Assembly: GCA_026399835.1 (NCBI GenBank)
Contig: JAPLQE010000083.1
Span: 62,001-126,000 of the forward strand
Direction: 5' to 3'
Length of the DNA stretch: 64,000 bases
Source of the DNA: Burkholderiales bacterium
Lineage (GTDB): Bacteria > Pseudomonadota > Gammaproteobacteria > Burkholderiales > Burkholderiaceae_E
Each line of letters opens with the position of its first letter. Position 1 is the stretch's first letter. The translations under genes were made by a program, and so were the position numbers. Under the pieces are notes generated by a model. The model was not told where the DNA came from and made no database searches. It saw nothing but the letters and a program-made list of their open reading frames with translations. Below, piece after piece: positions 1-6,730 of the stretch.

Positions 1-347
1 ACTACGACTTCAACGCGTACCGCGCGAAGTACACCGACCGCGCGCCGGTCGAGTTCGTGATCCCGCAGGAAGGCACGCAGCAGCTGCCCTACGTGATGGG
101 GCTGGTCGCGCGCGGCCCGAACCCCGAGCAGGGCCGCCGCGTTCTCGACTTCGTGATGAGCGACGAAGGCCAGCGTCACTGGGCGAACGCGTTCCTGCGG
201 CCGGTGTTCCCGGCCGCGATGAGCGACGAGGTCCGTGCCCGCTTCCTGCCCGATGCGGAGTACGCACGCGCCAAGCCGCTCGATGTGTTCAAGCTGTCGG
301 CCGCGGCGAAGGTGATCGGCGAGCGCTACCAGAAGGACGTGGGCTGA
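1..347 (+). CDS. ABC transporter substrate-binding protein, C-terminal end (partial)
   Basis: Open at the left edge, so only about 114 C-terminal residues are present. They read as the last lobe of a periplasmic iron/putrescine/2-aminoethylphosphonate-type binding protein: IPQEGTQQLPYVMGLV, then the helix with SDEGQRHWANAF and a closing KVIGERYQKDVG. In this family that part holds the hinge and the second half of the ligand cleft. Two permeases and an ATPase follow without gaps, so this is the receptor of that importer. The stop codon overlaps the probable start of the first permease. Ligand class is inferred from family only; the GpdQ-like enzyme at the end of the operon suggests a phosphodiester or phosphonate. 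Confidence 0.85.
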   Translation, partial: YDFNAYRAKYTDRAPVEFVIPQEGTQQLPYVMGLVARGPNPEQGRRVLDFVMSDEGQRHWANAFLRPVFPAAMSDEVRARFLPDAEYARAKPLDVFKLSAAAKVIGERYQKDVG

Positions 348-1186
348 GCGCGCCGGAACGCGGGACCCTCGGCGACGAGCGGGTCCTGCTCGTCGCCCTG
401 CTGCTGCCGGCCGCCGTCGTCTTCATCGCGTTCTTCCTGGTGCCGCTCGCACGCCTGGCGCTGATCGGCGGCAGCGGCCCGCGCGGCTGGTCGGCGTACA
501 CGGCGGTGCTCGTGGAGCCGCGCTACCTGTCGAGCCTGGTCGCCACGGTGCTGCTGTCGGCGGCGACCACCGCGGCGACCCTCGTCGTGTCGGGCATCAG
601 CGGCGTCTTCCTGGTCCGCAACCGATTCCCGGGCCGCGAGCTGCTGGTGGCGATGCTCACGCTGCCGCTGGCCTTCCCCGGCGTGGTGATCGGCTTCATG
701 GTGATCATGCTGGGCGGACGCCAAGGCCTGGTGCCCGAGCTCACCGACGCGCTGTTCGGCGAACGCTGGGTGTTCGCCTATTCGATGACCGGCCTCTTCG
801 TCGGCTACCTGTACTTCTCCATCCCGCGCACGATCCTCACGGTGATGGCCGCGGCCGAGAAGCTCGACCCGCGCATCGAGGAGGCGGCCCGCTCGCTCGG
901 CGCGGGGCCCCTGCGCGTCGTGCGCGACGTGCTGGTGCCCGCGCTGCGCCCCGCGCTGTTCGCGGCCGGGGCGATCTGCTTCGCCACCGCGATGGGCGCC
1001 TTCGGCACGGCATTCACGCTGGCCACGAAGATCAACGTGCTGCCGATGGTGGTCTACACCGAGTTCACGCTGCAGGCCAACGTGGCGATGGCCGCGGCGC
1101 TGTCCTTCGTGCTCGGCGCGATCACCTGGGCGGCGCTGGCGCTGGCCCGCTCGGTGGCCGGCACCTCGGTCGCGGCGGCGGGCTGA
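344..1186 (+). CDS. ABC transporter inner-membrane permease 1 (probable CTG start)
   Basis: BPD_transp_1 family permease of a binding-protein-dependent importer. The EAA loop that contacts the ATPase is visible (EEAARSLGAGPLRVVRDVLVPALRP), with hydrophobic segments on both sides. The first conventional start, GTG at 440, lies inside the first hydrophobic helix and would remove it. The frame is open upstream, and a CTG at 344 is preceded by AAGGA at 333-337 with 6 bases spacing. It overlaps the preceding stop as CTGA. From there the protein is 280 residues, has a short charged N-terminus and keeps the first membrane segment (LLVALLLPAAVVFIAFFLV). Gene identity is firm; the CTG start is inferred from membrane topology and the ribosome site. 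Confidence 0.8.
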   Translation: MSAPERGTLGDERVLLVALLLPAAVVFIAFFLVPLARLALIGGSGPRGWSAYTAVLVEPRYLSSLVATVLLSAATTAATLVVSGISGVFLVRNRFPGRELLVAMLTLPLAFPGVVIGFMVIMLGGRQGLVPELTDALFGERWVFAYSMTGLFVGYLYFSIPRTILTVMAAAEKLDPRIEEAARSLGAGPLRVVRDVLVPALRPALFAAGAICFATAMGAFGTAFTLATKINVLPMVVYTEFTLQANVAMAAALSFVLGAITWAALALARSVAGTSVAAAG

Positions 1187-1189
1187 GCG

Positions 1190-2002
1190 ATGCGCCGACG
1201 CACGCCGGTCTTCTGGGCGCTGCTCGCCTTCACGCTGGCGGTCTGCACCTTCCTCGTGCTGCCGGTCGCGATGTCGATGCTGGCGGGCGTGACCCGCAAC
1301 TACTTCGAAGGCTGGCGCAGCGGCCTGACGCTGGACTGGGTGATCAAGGTCTGGACTGACTACCGGCACACGGTCTTCCGTTCGATCCGGATCGCGCTCG
1401 CCTGCTTGGTCTGCACGCTGCTGCTGGGCGTGCCGGCGGCCTACGTGCTCGCGAAGCGCTCGAACGCACTGACCCGCGCGATCGAGGAACTGATGGTGAT
1501 GCCGATCGCGGTGCCGGGGCTGGCCACCGCGCTCGCGCTGATCGTCACCTTCGGCGGCGTGGGCGGGCTGCGCACCAGCGAGGCCTTCATCCTGATCGGC
1601 CACGTGCTCTTCACCTTGCCGTTCATGGTGCGCAGCGTGCTCGCGGTGATGAGCTCGATCGACCTGAACACGCTCGAGGAAGGCGCGCGCAGCCTGGGGG
1701 CGAGCTTTCTGCAGCGTTTCTTCGGCATCGTGCTGCCCTGCTGCCGATCGGGCATCGTGGCCGGCTCGCTGATGGTCGTCACCCTGTCGCTGGGCGAGTT
1801 CAACATGACGCTGCTGCTGCACACCCCGCTCACGCCGACGCTGCCCGTGGGCCTGGCCGACGCCTACGCGTCGCTGCGCATCGAGGTGGGCTCGGCCTAC
1901 ACGCTGGTGTTCTTCGTGATCATCGTGCCGCTGCTGGTGGCGCTGCAGTGGGCCTCGCGCCCGCGCGGGCGCACGGCGGCGCGACCGGGTACCGCAGCAT
2001 GA
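1190..2002 (+). CDS. ABC transporter inner-membrane permease 2
   Basis: Second BPD_transp_1 permease, 270 residues, starting 3 bases after permease 1. About six hydrophobic segments are visible. The EAA loop reads LEEGARSLGASFLQRFFGIVLP, the coupling helix for the ATPase. Systems of this kind (Fe3+, polyamine, 2-aminoethylphosphonate) often use two separate permeases, which matches the operon order receptor-permease-permease-ATPase. Its stop overlaps the ATPase start as ATGA (1999-2002), implying coupled translation. The substrate cannot be read from this subunit. Confidence 0.88.
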   Translation: MRRRTPVFWALLAFTLAVCTFLVLPVAMSMLAGVTRNYFEGWRSGLTLDWVIKVWTDYRHTVFRSIRIALACLVCTLLLGVPAAYVLAKRSNALTRAIEELMVMPIAVPGLATALALIVTFGGVGGLRTSEAFILIGHVLFTLPFMVRSVLAVMSSIDLNTLEEGARSLGASFLQRFFGIVLPCCRSGIVAGSLMVVTLSLGEFNMTLLLHTPLTPTLPVGLADAYASLRIEVGSAYTLVFFVIIVPLLVALQWASRPRGRTAARPGTAA

Positions 2003-3045
2003 GCGGCATCCCGATCGTGCTGCGCGGCTGCGCGAAGACCTTCGCCGACGGCACGCGCGCGCTGCATCCGGTCGACCTGGAGATCGGTGCGGGCGAGACC
2101 GTGGTGCTGCTCGGACCGTCGGGCTGCGGCAAGACGACGACGCTGCGGATCGTGGCGGGGCTCGAGTCCCCGGACGAGGGCGGGCGCGTGCTCTTCGGCG
2201 ACGCCGACGTGACCCGCCTGCCGATCGAGCGCCGCAACGTCGGCATGGTCTTCCAGAGCTATGCGCTGTTCCCGAACATGACGGTCGAGGGCAATGTCGC
2301 CTACGGCCTGCGGGTGCGCGGCCTGCCGGCGGCCGAGCGCGACGCCCGGGTGCGCGAGATGCTGGCGATGACGCAGCTCGAGCCGCTGGCCGCGCGGCGC
2401 ATCGACCAGCTCTCGGGCGGGCAGCGCCAGCGCGTGGCGCTGGCCCGCGCGATCGCGCCGCGCCCGCGCGTGCTGCTGCTCGACGAGCCGCTCACCGCGC
2501 TCGATGCGCGGCTGCGCGAGACGCTGCGTGTGGAGATCGACCGGCTGCTGCGTTCGCTCGGCATCACCACCGTCTACGTCACCCACGACCAGGCCGAGGC
2601 GATGGCGCTCGGCGACCGCATCGCGGTGATGGCCGAGGGCCGCATCGCGCAGGTCGGCACGCCGCAGCAGGTCTACAACGAGCCGGCCGACGCGTTCGTC
2701 GCCGACTTCATCGGCACGATGAACCGGATCGACGGCGAGACCGTCGACGGCGCGCTGCGCTTCGCGGGCGGCCTGCTGCCGCTGCCCGCCGGGCGCACGG
2801 CAAGGTCCGCGATGTTCCGACCCGAGGATCTGCAGCTGGTCGCTCCGGGGATGGCGCAGTTCGCCGGCCGCGTGATCAGTCGCTTCTTCCTCGGCGACCA
2901 CAGCCGGCTGGTCATCGACGCGGGTACCGCGCAGCCGCTCGTGGCACGCGTGAACGGACGCGAGACGCCGCGACCCGGCGACACCGTGCATTGCGCGGTC
3001 GACGTGGCCGCGGTGCTGATTCCCGGCGCCGGCACGGGCGCCTGA
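1999..3045 (+). CDS. ABC transporter ATP-binding protein (PotA/FbpC type)
   Basis: Energising ATPase of the upstream importer, 348 residues. Walker A is GPSGCGKTT at residues 39-47, the Q-loop is in VFQSYALFPNM, the signature is LSGGQRQRVALARAI, Walker B is VLLLDEPLTALD, and the switch histidine follows in VYVTHDQAEA. The region after residue about 235 is a TOBE-like accessory domain as in PotA, FbpC and MalK relatives. A longer reading from 1948 exists, but the ATG at 1999 forms the ATGA overlap with permease 2 and begins right before the family's conserved N-terminus. The phosphodiesterase gene follows 25 bases downstream. Confidence 0.9.
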   Translation: MSGIPIVLRGCAKTFADGTRALHPVDLEIGAGETVVLLGPSGCGKTTTLRIVAGLESPDEGGRVLFGDADVTRLPIERRNVGMVFQSYALFPNMTVEGNVAYGLRVRGLPAAERDARVREMLAMTQLEPLAARRIDQLSGGQRQRVALARAIAPRPRVLLLDEPLTALDARLRETLRVEIDRLLRSLGITTVYVTHDQAEAMALGDRIAVMAEGRIAQVGTPQQVYNEPADAFVADFIGTMNRIDGETVDGALRFAGGLLPLPAGRTARSAMFRPEDLQLVAPGMAQFAGRVISRFFLGDHSRLVIDAGTAQPLVARVNGRETPRPGDTVHCAVDVAAVLIPGAGTGA

Positions 3046-3070
3046 CCCTCATCGAGGAGGCACGACCCCC

Positions 3071-3886
3071 ATGCTGCTCTGCCAGATCAGCGATCTCCAC
3101 ATCAAGGCCGGGCGGCGCCTGGCGTACGGCGTCGTCGACACCGCGACGATGCTCGAGCGCTGCGTCGCGCACATCCTCGCGCTGCCGCAGCGACCCGACG
3201 CGGTCGTCGCCACCGGCGACCTGGTCGACCTCGGCACGCCGCAGGAGTACGCGCTGCTGCGCGAGCTGCTGGCACCCCTGCCGATGCCGCTCTACCTGCT
3301 GCCGGGCAACCACGACGAGCGCGACGCGCTGCGCGAGGCCTTTCCCGAGCATGCGTACCTGCGGCAGTGGGCGCCGTTCGTGCAGTACGCGATCGACCTC
3401 GAGCCGATCCGCCTGGTCGCACTCGATACGGTGGTGCCCCGCTCGGGCGCGGGCGCGCTGTGCGAAGCGCGCCTCGGCTGGCTCGAGCGCACGCTCGCCG
3501 GGGCCCCCGGGCGCCCGACGGTGGTGGCGATGCACCACCCGCCCTTCGTCACCGGCATCGGGCACATGGACCGGGTCGGCCTCTCGGGCAGCGAGGCGCT
3601 CGCCGACGTGATCGCGCGGCACCCTCAGGTCGAGCGGATCATCGCCGGGCACCTGCACCGTCCGATCACCGTGCGCTTCGCGAAGACCGTCGCCGGCACC
3701 TGCCCGAGCCCCGCGCACCAGGTCGCGCTGGACATCGACCTCGAGGCGGCCGACCGGTTCGTGATGGAGCCGCCCGGCTTCCAGCTTCACTGGTGGAGCG
3801 GGCTGCAGCTCGTCACGCACACGGCGACCGTGGGCGACTTCGCGGGGCCGTATCCGTTCCGCGTGGGTGGACGGCTGATCGACTGA
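3071..3886 (+). CDS. Calcineurin-like phosphodiesterase (GpdQ/CpdA-like)
   Basis: Binuclear metallophosphoesterase of 271 residues. The metal-binding motifs are in order: ISDLH near residue 7, GDLVD near 49, GNHDE near 80, HHPPF near 155 and GHLHRP near 195. The overall spacing, and a start resembling MLL.ISD, match the glycerophosphodiesterase GpdQ of Enterobacter and the cAMP phosphodiesterase CpdA more than nucleases. GAGGAGG at 3054-3060 gives a strong ribosome site 10 bases before the ATG. Being last in the ABC operon, it probably hydrolyses the imported phosphodiester after uptake. There is no signal peptide, so it is cytoplasmic. The exact substrate is not determined by sequence. Confidence 0.85.
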   Translation: MLLCQISDLHIKAGRRLAYGVVDTATMLERCVAHILALPQRPDAVVATGDLVDLGTPQEYALLRELLAPLPMPLYLLPGNHDERDALREAFPEHAYLRQWAPFVQYAIDLEPIRLVALDTVVPRSGAGALCEARLGWLERTLAGAPGRPTVVAMHHPPFVTGIGHMDRVGLSGSEALADVIARHPQVERIIAGHLHRPITVRFAKTVAGTCPSPAHQVALDIDLEAADRFVMEPPGFQLHWWSGLQLVTHTATVGDFAGPYPFRVGGRLID

Positions 3887-3899
3887 AGGTCGGGCTTCG

Positions 3900-4024
3900 C
3901 GGCGCGCAGCATCACGGACCCGCGAGCGCGCCCACTTGAAGGCGTTGTCGAGCACGGTGCCCAGCATCGCGTGAAGGTCCTGCTCGTCGTCGGCGAAGGC
4001 CGCGTCGTCGATCGCGGATGTGAC
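3900..4024 (-). pseudogene. Fragment of a sensor histidine kinase ATPase domain
   Basis: On the minus strand one frame reads a stretch around MLGTVLDNAFKWARSRV, preceded by DDEQDLHA. This is the characteristic N-box of a PhoQ-like histidine kinase (the helix with the Mg-binding Asn). Nothing else of a kinase remains: the frame is closed by a stop just upstream, there is no start codon, and the sequence runs into the end of the phosphodiesterase gene. I read it as a short remnant of a lost kinase gene. It is only about 40 residues, so chance resemblance cannot be excluded. Confidence 0.4.
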
Positions 4025-4066
4025 GCTCGGCTTCGTCTTGCAGGCGCGCGAGGCGCCGCGACTCGA

Positions 4067-4402
4067 TCAGGCTGCCGATGCGTGATTGACTTCCATCGGC
4101 ATGGCCCCGCTGGCGCGGGCATCCAGTACGACGATCTCGACGGCGGTGCCGTCCTCGGCATAGCTCACATGCGTGTTCCAATCCTGCGAGACTTCCCGCA
4201 CGATCGGCTTGTCCGACAGACGGATCACCAGGATGTCGTCCTTGTCGTAGTAGGTGGTTCGCATCGTCAGTCCTCCAGCGTGTCGCGTCTCGCCGGTGTC
4301 GATCACGGCCAGCAGTTCCGCCTCGCTGACATGACGCGCCGCCATTCGCTTCGCTGCATGGTCGGTGACGACGATCCGGCGGGCAAAGCGGAGACTGAAC
4401 AT
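4067..4402 (-). CDS. Truncated DUF4258 fused to a DUF2283 protein
   Basis: 111 residues in two parts. Residues 1-43 resemble the first half of a DUF4258 protein (RIVVTDHAAKRMAARH, then a helix ending DTGETRH); the second half expected in this family, about 30-40 residues with a conserved H motif, is absent. Residues 47-111 are a complete DUF2283 protein (MRTTYYDKDDILVIRLSD ... VVLDARAS). In other genomes these are two adjacent genes suggested to act as a toxin-antitoxin-like pair. Here they share one frame without a stop. The DUF2283 part also has its own GGAGG and ATG (Met47), so it can be made alone. A promoter giving a leaderless message lies directly upstream. Toxicity or antitoxin role is inference. 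Confidence 0.7.
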   Translation of the reverse strand: MFSLRFARRIVVTDHAAKRMAARHVSEAELLAVIDTGETRHAGGLTMRTTYYDKDDILVIRLSDKPIVREVSQDWNTHVSYAEDGTAVEIVVLDARASGAMPMEVNHASAA

Positions 4403-4408
4403 CGGCCA

Positions 4409-4437
4409 ACTGTATTGACGGGCACCCTCGACGTCAA
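4409..4437 (-). promoter_or_regulatory. Sigma70-type promoter for a leaderless message
   Basis: Read on the minus strand: TTGACG (4437-4432), 17 bases, TACAGT (4414-4409), then 6 bases and the ATG at 4402. Transcription would therefore start at or very near the A of the start codon. No ribosome site precedes that ATG. Confidence 0.5.
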
Positions 4438-4438
4438 T
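4414..4438. promoter_or_regulatory. Inverted repeat overlapping the DUF4258-DUF2283 promoter
   Basis: ATTGACG (4414-4420) and CGTCAAT (4432-4438) are perfect 7-base inverted arms with an 11-base spacer. One arm contains the -35 box and the other abuts the -10 box, an ideal position for an autorepressor, as is common for toxin-antitoxin operons. Confidence 0.5.
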
Positions 4439-4463
4439 TCACCCTCCGATGCATGTCGCCGCC

Positions 4464-5477
4464 TCACTGCCCCGCCCGCACCACGTCCACCAGCGCCTCC
4501 CCCCGATGCAGCCGGCGCAGGTTCGAGACGATCATGTCCCAGCGCCGGTCCATCATCTGCTCGGTCCACTGCGAGGAGTGCGGCGTCATCATCACGTTGG
4601 GCAGCGTGTGGAAGGGCAGCGAGGACGGGCGCGGCGACGGGTCGCTCGCATCCGGATAGCGCCACCAGACGTCGAGCACGGCACCTGCGATCGTGCCGCC
4701 GGTCAGCGCCTCGTACAGCGCGCGCTCGTCGACCACCGGCCCGCGGGCCAGGTTCACCAGCACCGCGCCGCGCCGCATCAGCGCGAGGCGCCGCGCGTCG
4801 ATCAGGCCGGTCGTCTCGGGCACCAGCGCGATCGCGAGGATCACGAAGTCGCACTGCGTGAGGAAGGCGTCGAGCTGCGCGAGCGGATAGACATGGTCGA
4901 AGGCGCTGGTGTCCGCGGGCGCGGTGCGCGCGCAGCCGAGCACGCGCACGCCCATCGCATGCACCCGCGCGGCGATCTCGCGGCCCATGTGGCCCAGCCC
5001 GACGATGCCCACCGTGCGGCTGTTGAGCTCGTCGCGGAACGGGCCGCCCACGGAACCGCTCCAGGCCCACGAGCCGCCGCGGAAGGCGTCCTCGACGGCC
5101 TTCCACTGGTGGGTCCACATCAGCATGGTCATCAGCGCGTACTCGGCCGCGGCGCGCACGTGGCCGAAGGCGTTGCACACCGTGGTGGACGCCGGCAGGC
5201 AGGCGGTGTCGACCTTCTCCCAGCCGGCGCCCTGCACCTGCACCAGCCGCAGGCCGCGGGCATCGGTCGCCGGCCAGGGGAAGGCGTTGACCACCGCGGC
5301 GTCGGCGCCGCGGATCGCCGCGTCGCGCTCGGCGGCGGACGCGGCGTTCGGCACGCAGGCGATCTCGATGGGGAAGTCGGCCTTGGCGCGCAGCCGCGGC
5401 AGGTTGCGCACGACCATGTCGCCCAGCAGCGCGACATGCAGCGGGCGGGCGGCGTCGGTGGAACGGGGTTCGGTCAT
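4464..5477 (-). CDS. D-2-hydroxyacid dehydrogenase family protein, NAD(P)-binding
   Basis: 337-residue protein of the D-isomer-specific 2-hydroxyacid dehydrogenase family. The Rossmann motif is VGIVGLGHMG, the substrate-binding Arg is in NLARGPVVDE, and the catalytic His is in MMTPHSSQWT. Between them, where most members have DVF..EP with the assisting Glu, this protein reads DVWWRYPD, a subfamily-like replacement without the Glu at that place. It could act as a glyoxylate/hydroxypyruvate-type reductase or on a related 2-oxoacid. It is divergent from an FMN-dependent 2-hydroxyacid oxidase (54-base gap), so both probably handle the same kind of 2-hydroxyacid. Confidence 0.85.
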   Translation of the reverse strand: MTEPRSTDAARPLHVALLGDMVVRNLPRLRAKADFPIEIACVPNAASAAERDAAIRGADAAVVNAFPWPATDARGLRLVQVQGAGWEKVDTACLPASTTVCNAFGHVRAAAEYALMTMLMWTHQWKAVEDAFRGGSWAWSGSVGGPFRDELNSRTVGIVGLGHMGREIAARVHAMGVRVLGCARTAPADTSAFDHVYPLAQLDAFLTQCDFVILAIALVPETTGLIDARRLALMRRGAVLVNLARGPVVDERALYEALTGGTIAGAVLDVWWRYPDASDPSPRPSSLPFHTLPNVMMTPHSSQWTEQMMDRRWDMIVSNLRRLHRGEALVDVVRAGQ

Positions 5478-5531
5478 GAGCGGCCTCGGGGCGTAGGATC
5501 GGCGGCATCGTACTCCCGAGGCCCTGCCCCG

Positions 5532-6677
5532 ATGAATGCCTCCCGCGCGACCTCGGTCCACGACCTCAGACGGATGGCCCGCGCGCGACTGCCGCGGGCG
5601 GTGTTCGACTTCGTCGACGGGGCCGCCTGCGACGAGCGCAGCGCGCGCGCCAACGTCGACGACTACGGGGCGGTGCGCTTCGTGCCGCGCCTGCTGCGCG
5701 ACGTGTCGCACACCTCGGTCGCGACCACGCTGCTCGGCGCGCCCGCGGCCGCGCCCATCGCGATCGCGCCGACCGGCCTCGCCACCCTGGTCCACCCCGA
5801 TGCCGACCGCGTGCTCGCCCGCGAGGCCGCGCGCGCCGGCATTCCGTTCGTGCTGTCGACCGCGGCTGGCACCGCGCTCGAGGACGTGGCCGCGGTGGGC
5901 GAGGGGCGACGCTGGTTCCAGCTCTACGTGTTCCGCGACCGCTCGATCACCGAGCGGCTGATCGAGCGCGCCGAGGCCGCGGGCTACGACGCGCTGGTGC
6001 TCACCGTCGACGTGCCGGTGGTCGGCAAGCGCGACCGCGACCGGCGCAACGGCTTCACCGTGCCGCTGCGCCTGACGCCCGCGACGCTGCTCGACTTCGC
6101 GCTGCATCCGCGCTGGTGCCTGGACCTCGCGCGCCACGGCATGCCGACGATGCGCAACTACGAGCTCGGCGACCTCGGCGGGCGCTCGCACGCCGAGGTG
6201 GTGGGTGCGCTCTACGACCCGGGCCTGACCTGGGAGGCGCTCGCCTGGCTGCGCGCGCGCTGGAAGGGGCCGCTGCTGATCAAGGGCCTGCTGGCGCTCG
6301 ACGACGTGCTGCGCGCGGCCGACCACGGCGTCGAGGCGGTGGTGGTGTCGAACCATGGCGGACGCCAGATCGACGGCACCTCGTCGACCATCCGCGCGCT
6401 CGCCGACTGGGGGCCGCAGGCCGCGGCCCGCGTGCCGCTGCTGGTCGACGGCGGCATCCGCCGGGGCAGCGACGTGGTGGCGGCGCTGGCGCTGGGTGCG
6501 CAGGGTGTGCTGATCGGGCGACCGACGCTGTACGCGGCGGCAGCCGGCGGCGCCGAGGGTGTGCGCCGCTGCCTGGACATCCTGGTGGAGGAGATGCACC
6601 TGACGCTGGCGCATCTGGGCGCGGCGTCGGTGGCGGAGCTGGGGCGGCACTGCGTGGAGGTGGAGGCACGGCGCTGA
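5532..6677 (+). CDS. FMN-dependent alpha-hydroxy-acid oxidase/dehydrogenase
   Basis: 381 residues, the full length of the lactate/glycolate/mandelate oxidase family (FMN TIM barrel). Visible are IAPTGLATLVHPDAD (FMN loop), WFQLYVFRD, LTVDVPVVGKRDRDRRNG, the catalytic SNHGGRQID with the active-site His and substrate Arg, and LVDGGIRRGSDVVAALALGA with the phosphate-binding IGRP. It oxidises an L-2-hydroxyacid to the 2-oxoacid. The ATG at 5532 begins right before the conserved N-terminus. It is divergent from the D-2-hydroxyacid dehydrogenase. The exact substrate (lactate, mandelate or other) cannot be assigned from these motifs. Confidence 0.9.
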   Translation: MNASRATSVHDLRRMARARLPRAVFDFVDGAACDERSARANVDDYGAVRFVPRLLRDVSHTSVATTLLGAPAAAPIAIAPTGLATLVHPDADRVLAREAARAGIPFVLSTAAGTALEDVAAVGEGRRWFQLYVFRDRSITERLIERAEAAGYDALVLTVDVPVVGKRDRDRRNGFTVPLRLTPATLLDFALHPRWCLDLARHGMPTMRNYELGDLGGRSHAEVVGALYDPGLTWEALAWLRARWKGPLLIKGLLALDDVLRAADHGVEAVVVSNHGGRQIDGTSSTIRALADWGPQAAARVPLLVDGGIRRGSDVVAALALGAQGVLIGRPTLYAAAAGGAEGVRRCLDILVEEMHLTLAHLGAASVAELGRHCVEVEARR

Positions 6678-6701
6678 GCGGGCGTGCGGCGCGGACCGCT
6701 C
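6676..6701 (+). terminator. Weak terminator-like hairpin between convergent genes
   Basis: GAGCGG (6676-6681) pairs with CCGCTC (6696-6701) around a 14-base GC-rich loop, starting at the oxidase stop codon and lying before the convergent Fic gene. There is no T-run, so it is only a candidate. Confidence 0.25.
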
Positions 6702-6730
6702 CGGATCGACGCGACCGCACGACATCGGTC

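Noticed and set aside
326-1822. Long minus-strand open frame opposite the permeases
   Set aside because: Composition dominated by R, H, Q, E, D and G without domains; it is the antisense shadow of the two permease genes.
4464-4663. Possible loss of activity of the D-2-hydroxyacid dehydrogenase because the assisting Glu is replaced
   Set aside because: DVWW.YP is, as far as I recall, shared by a subfamily, so it is more likely a subfamily trait than decay.
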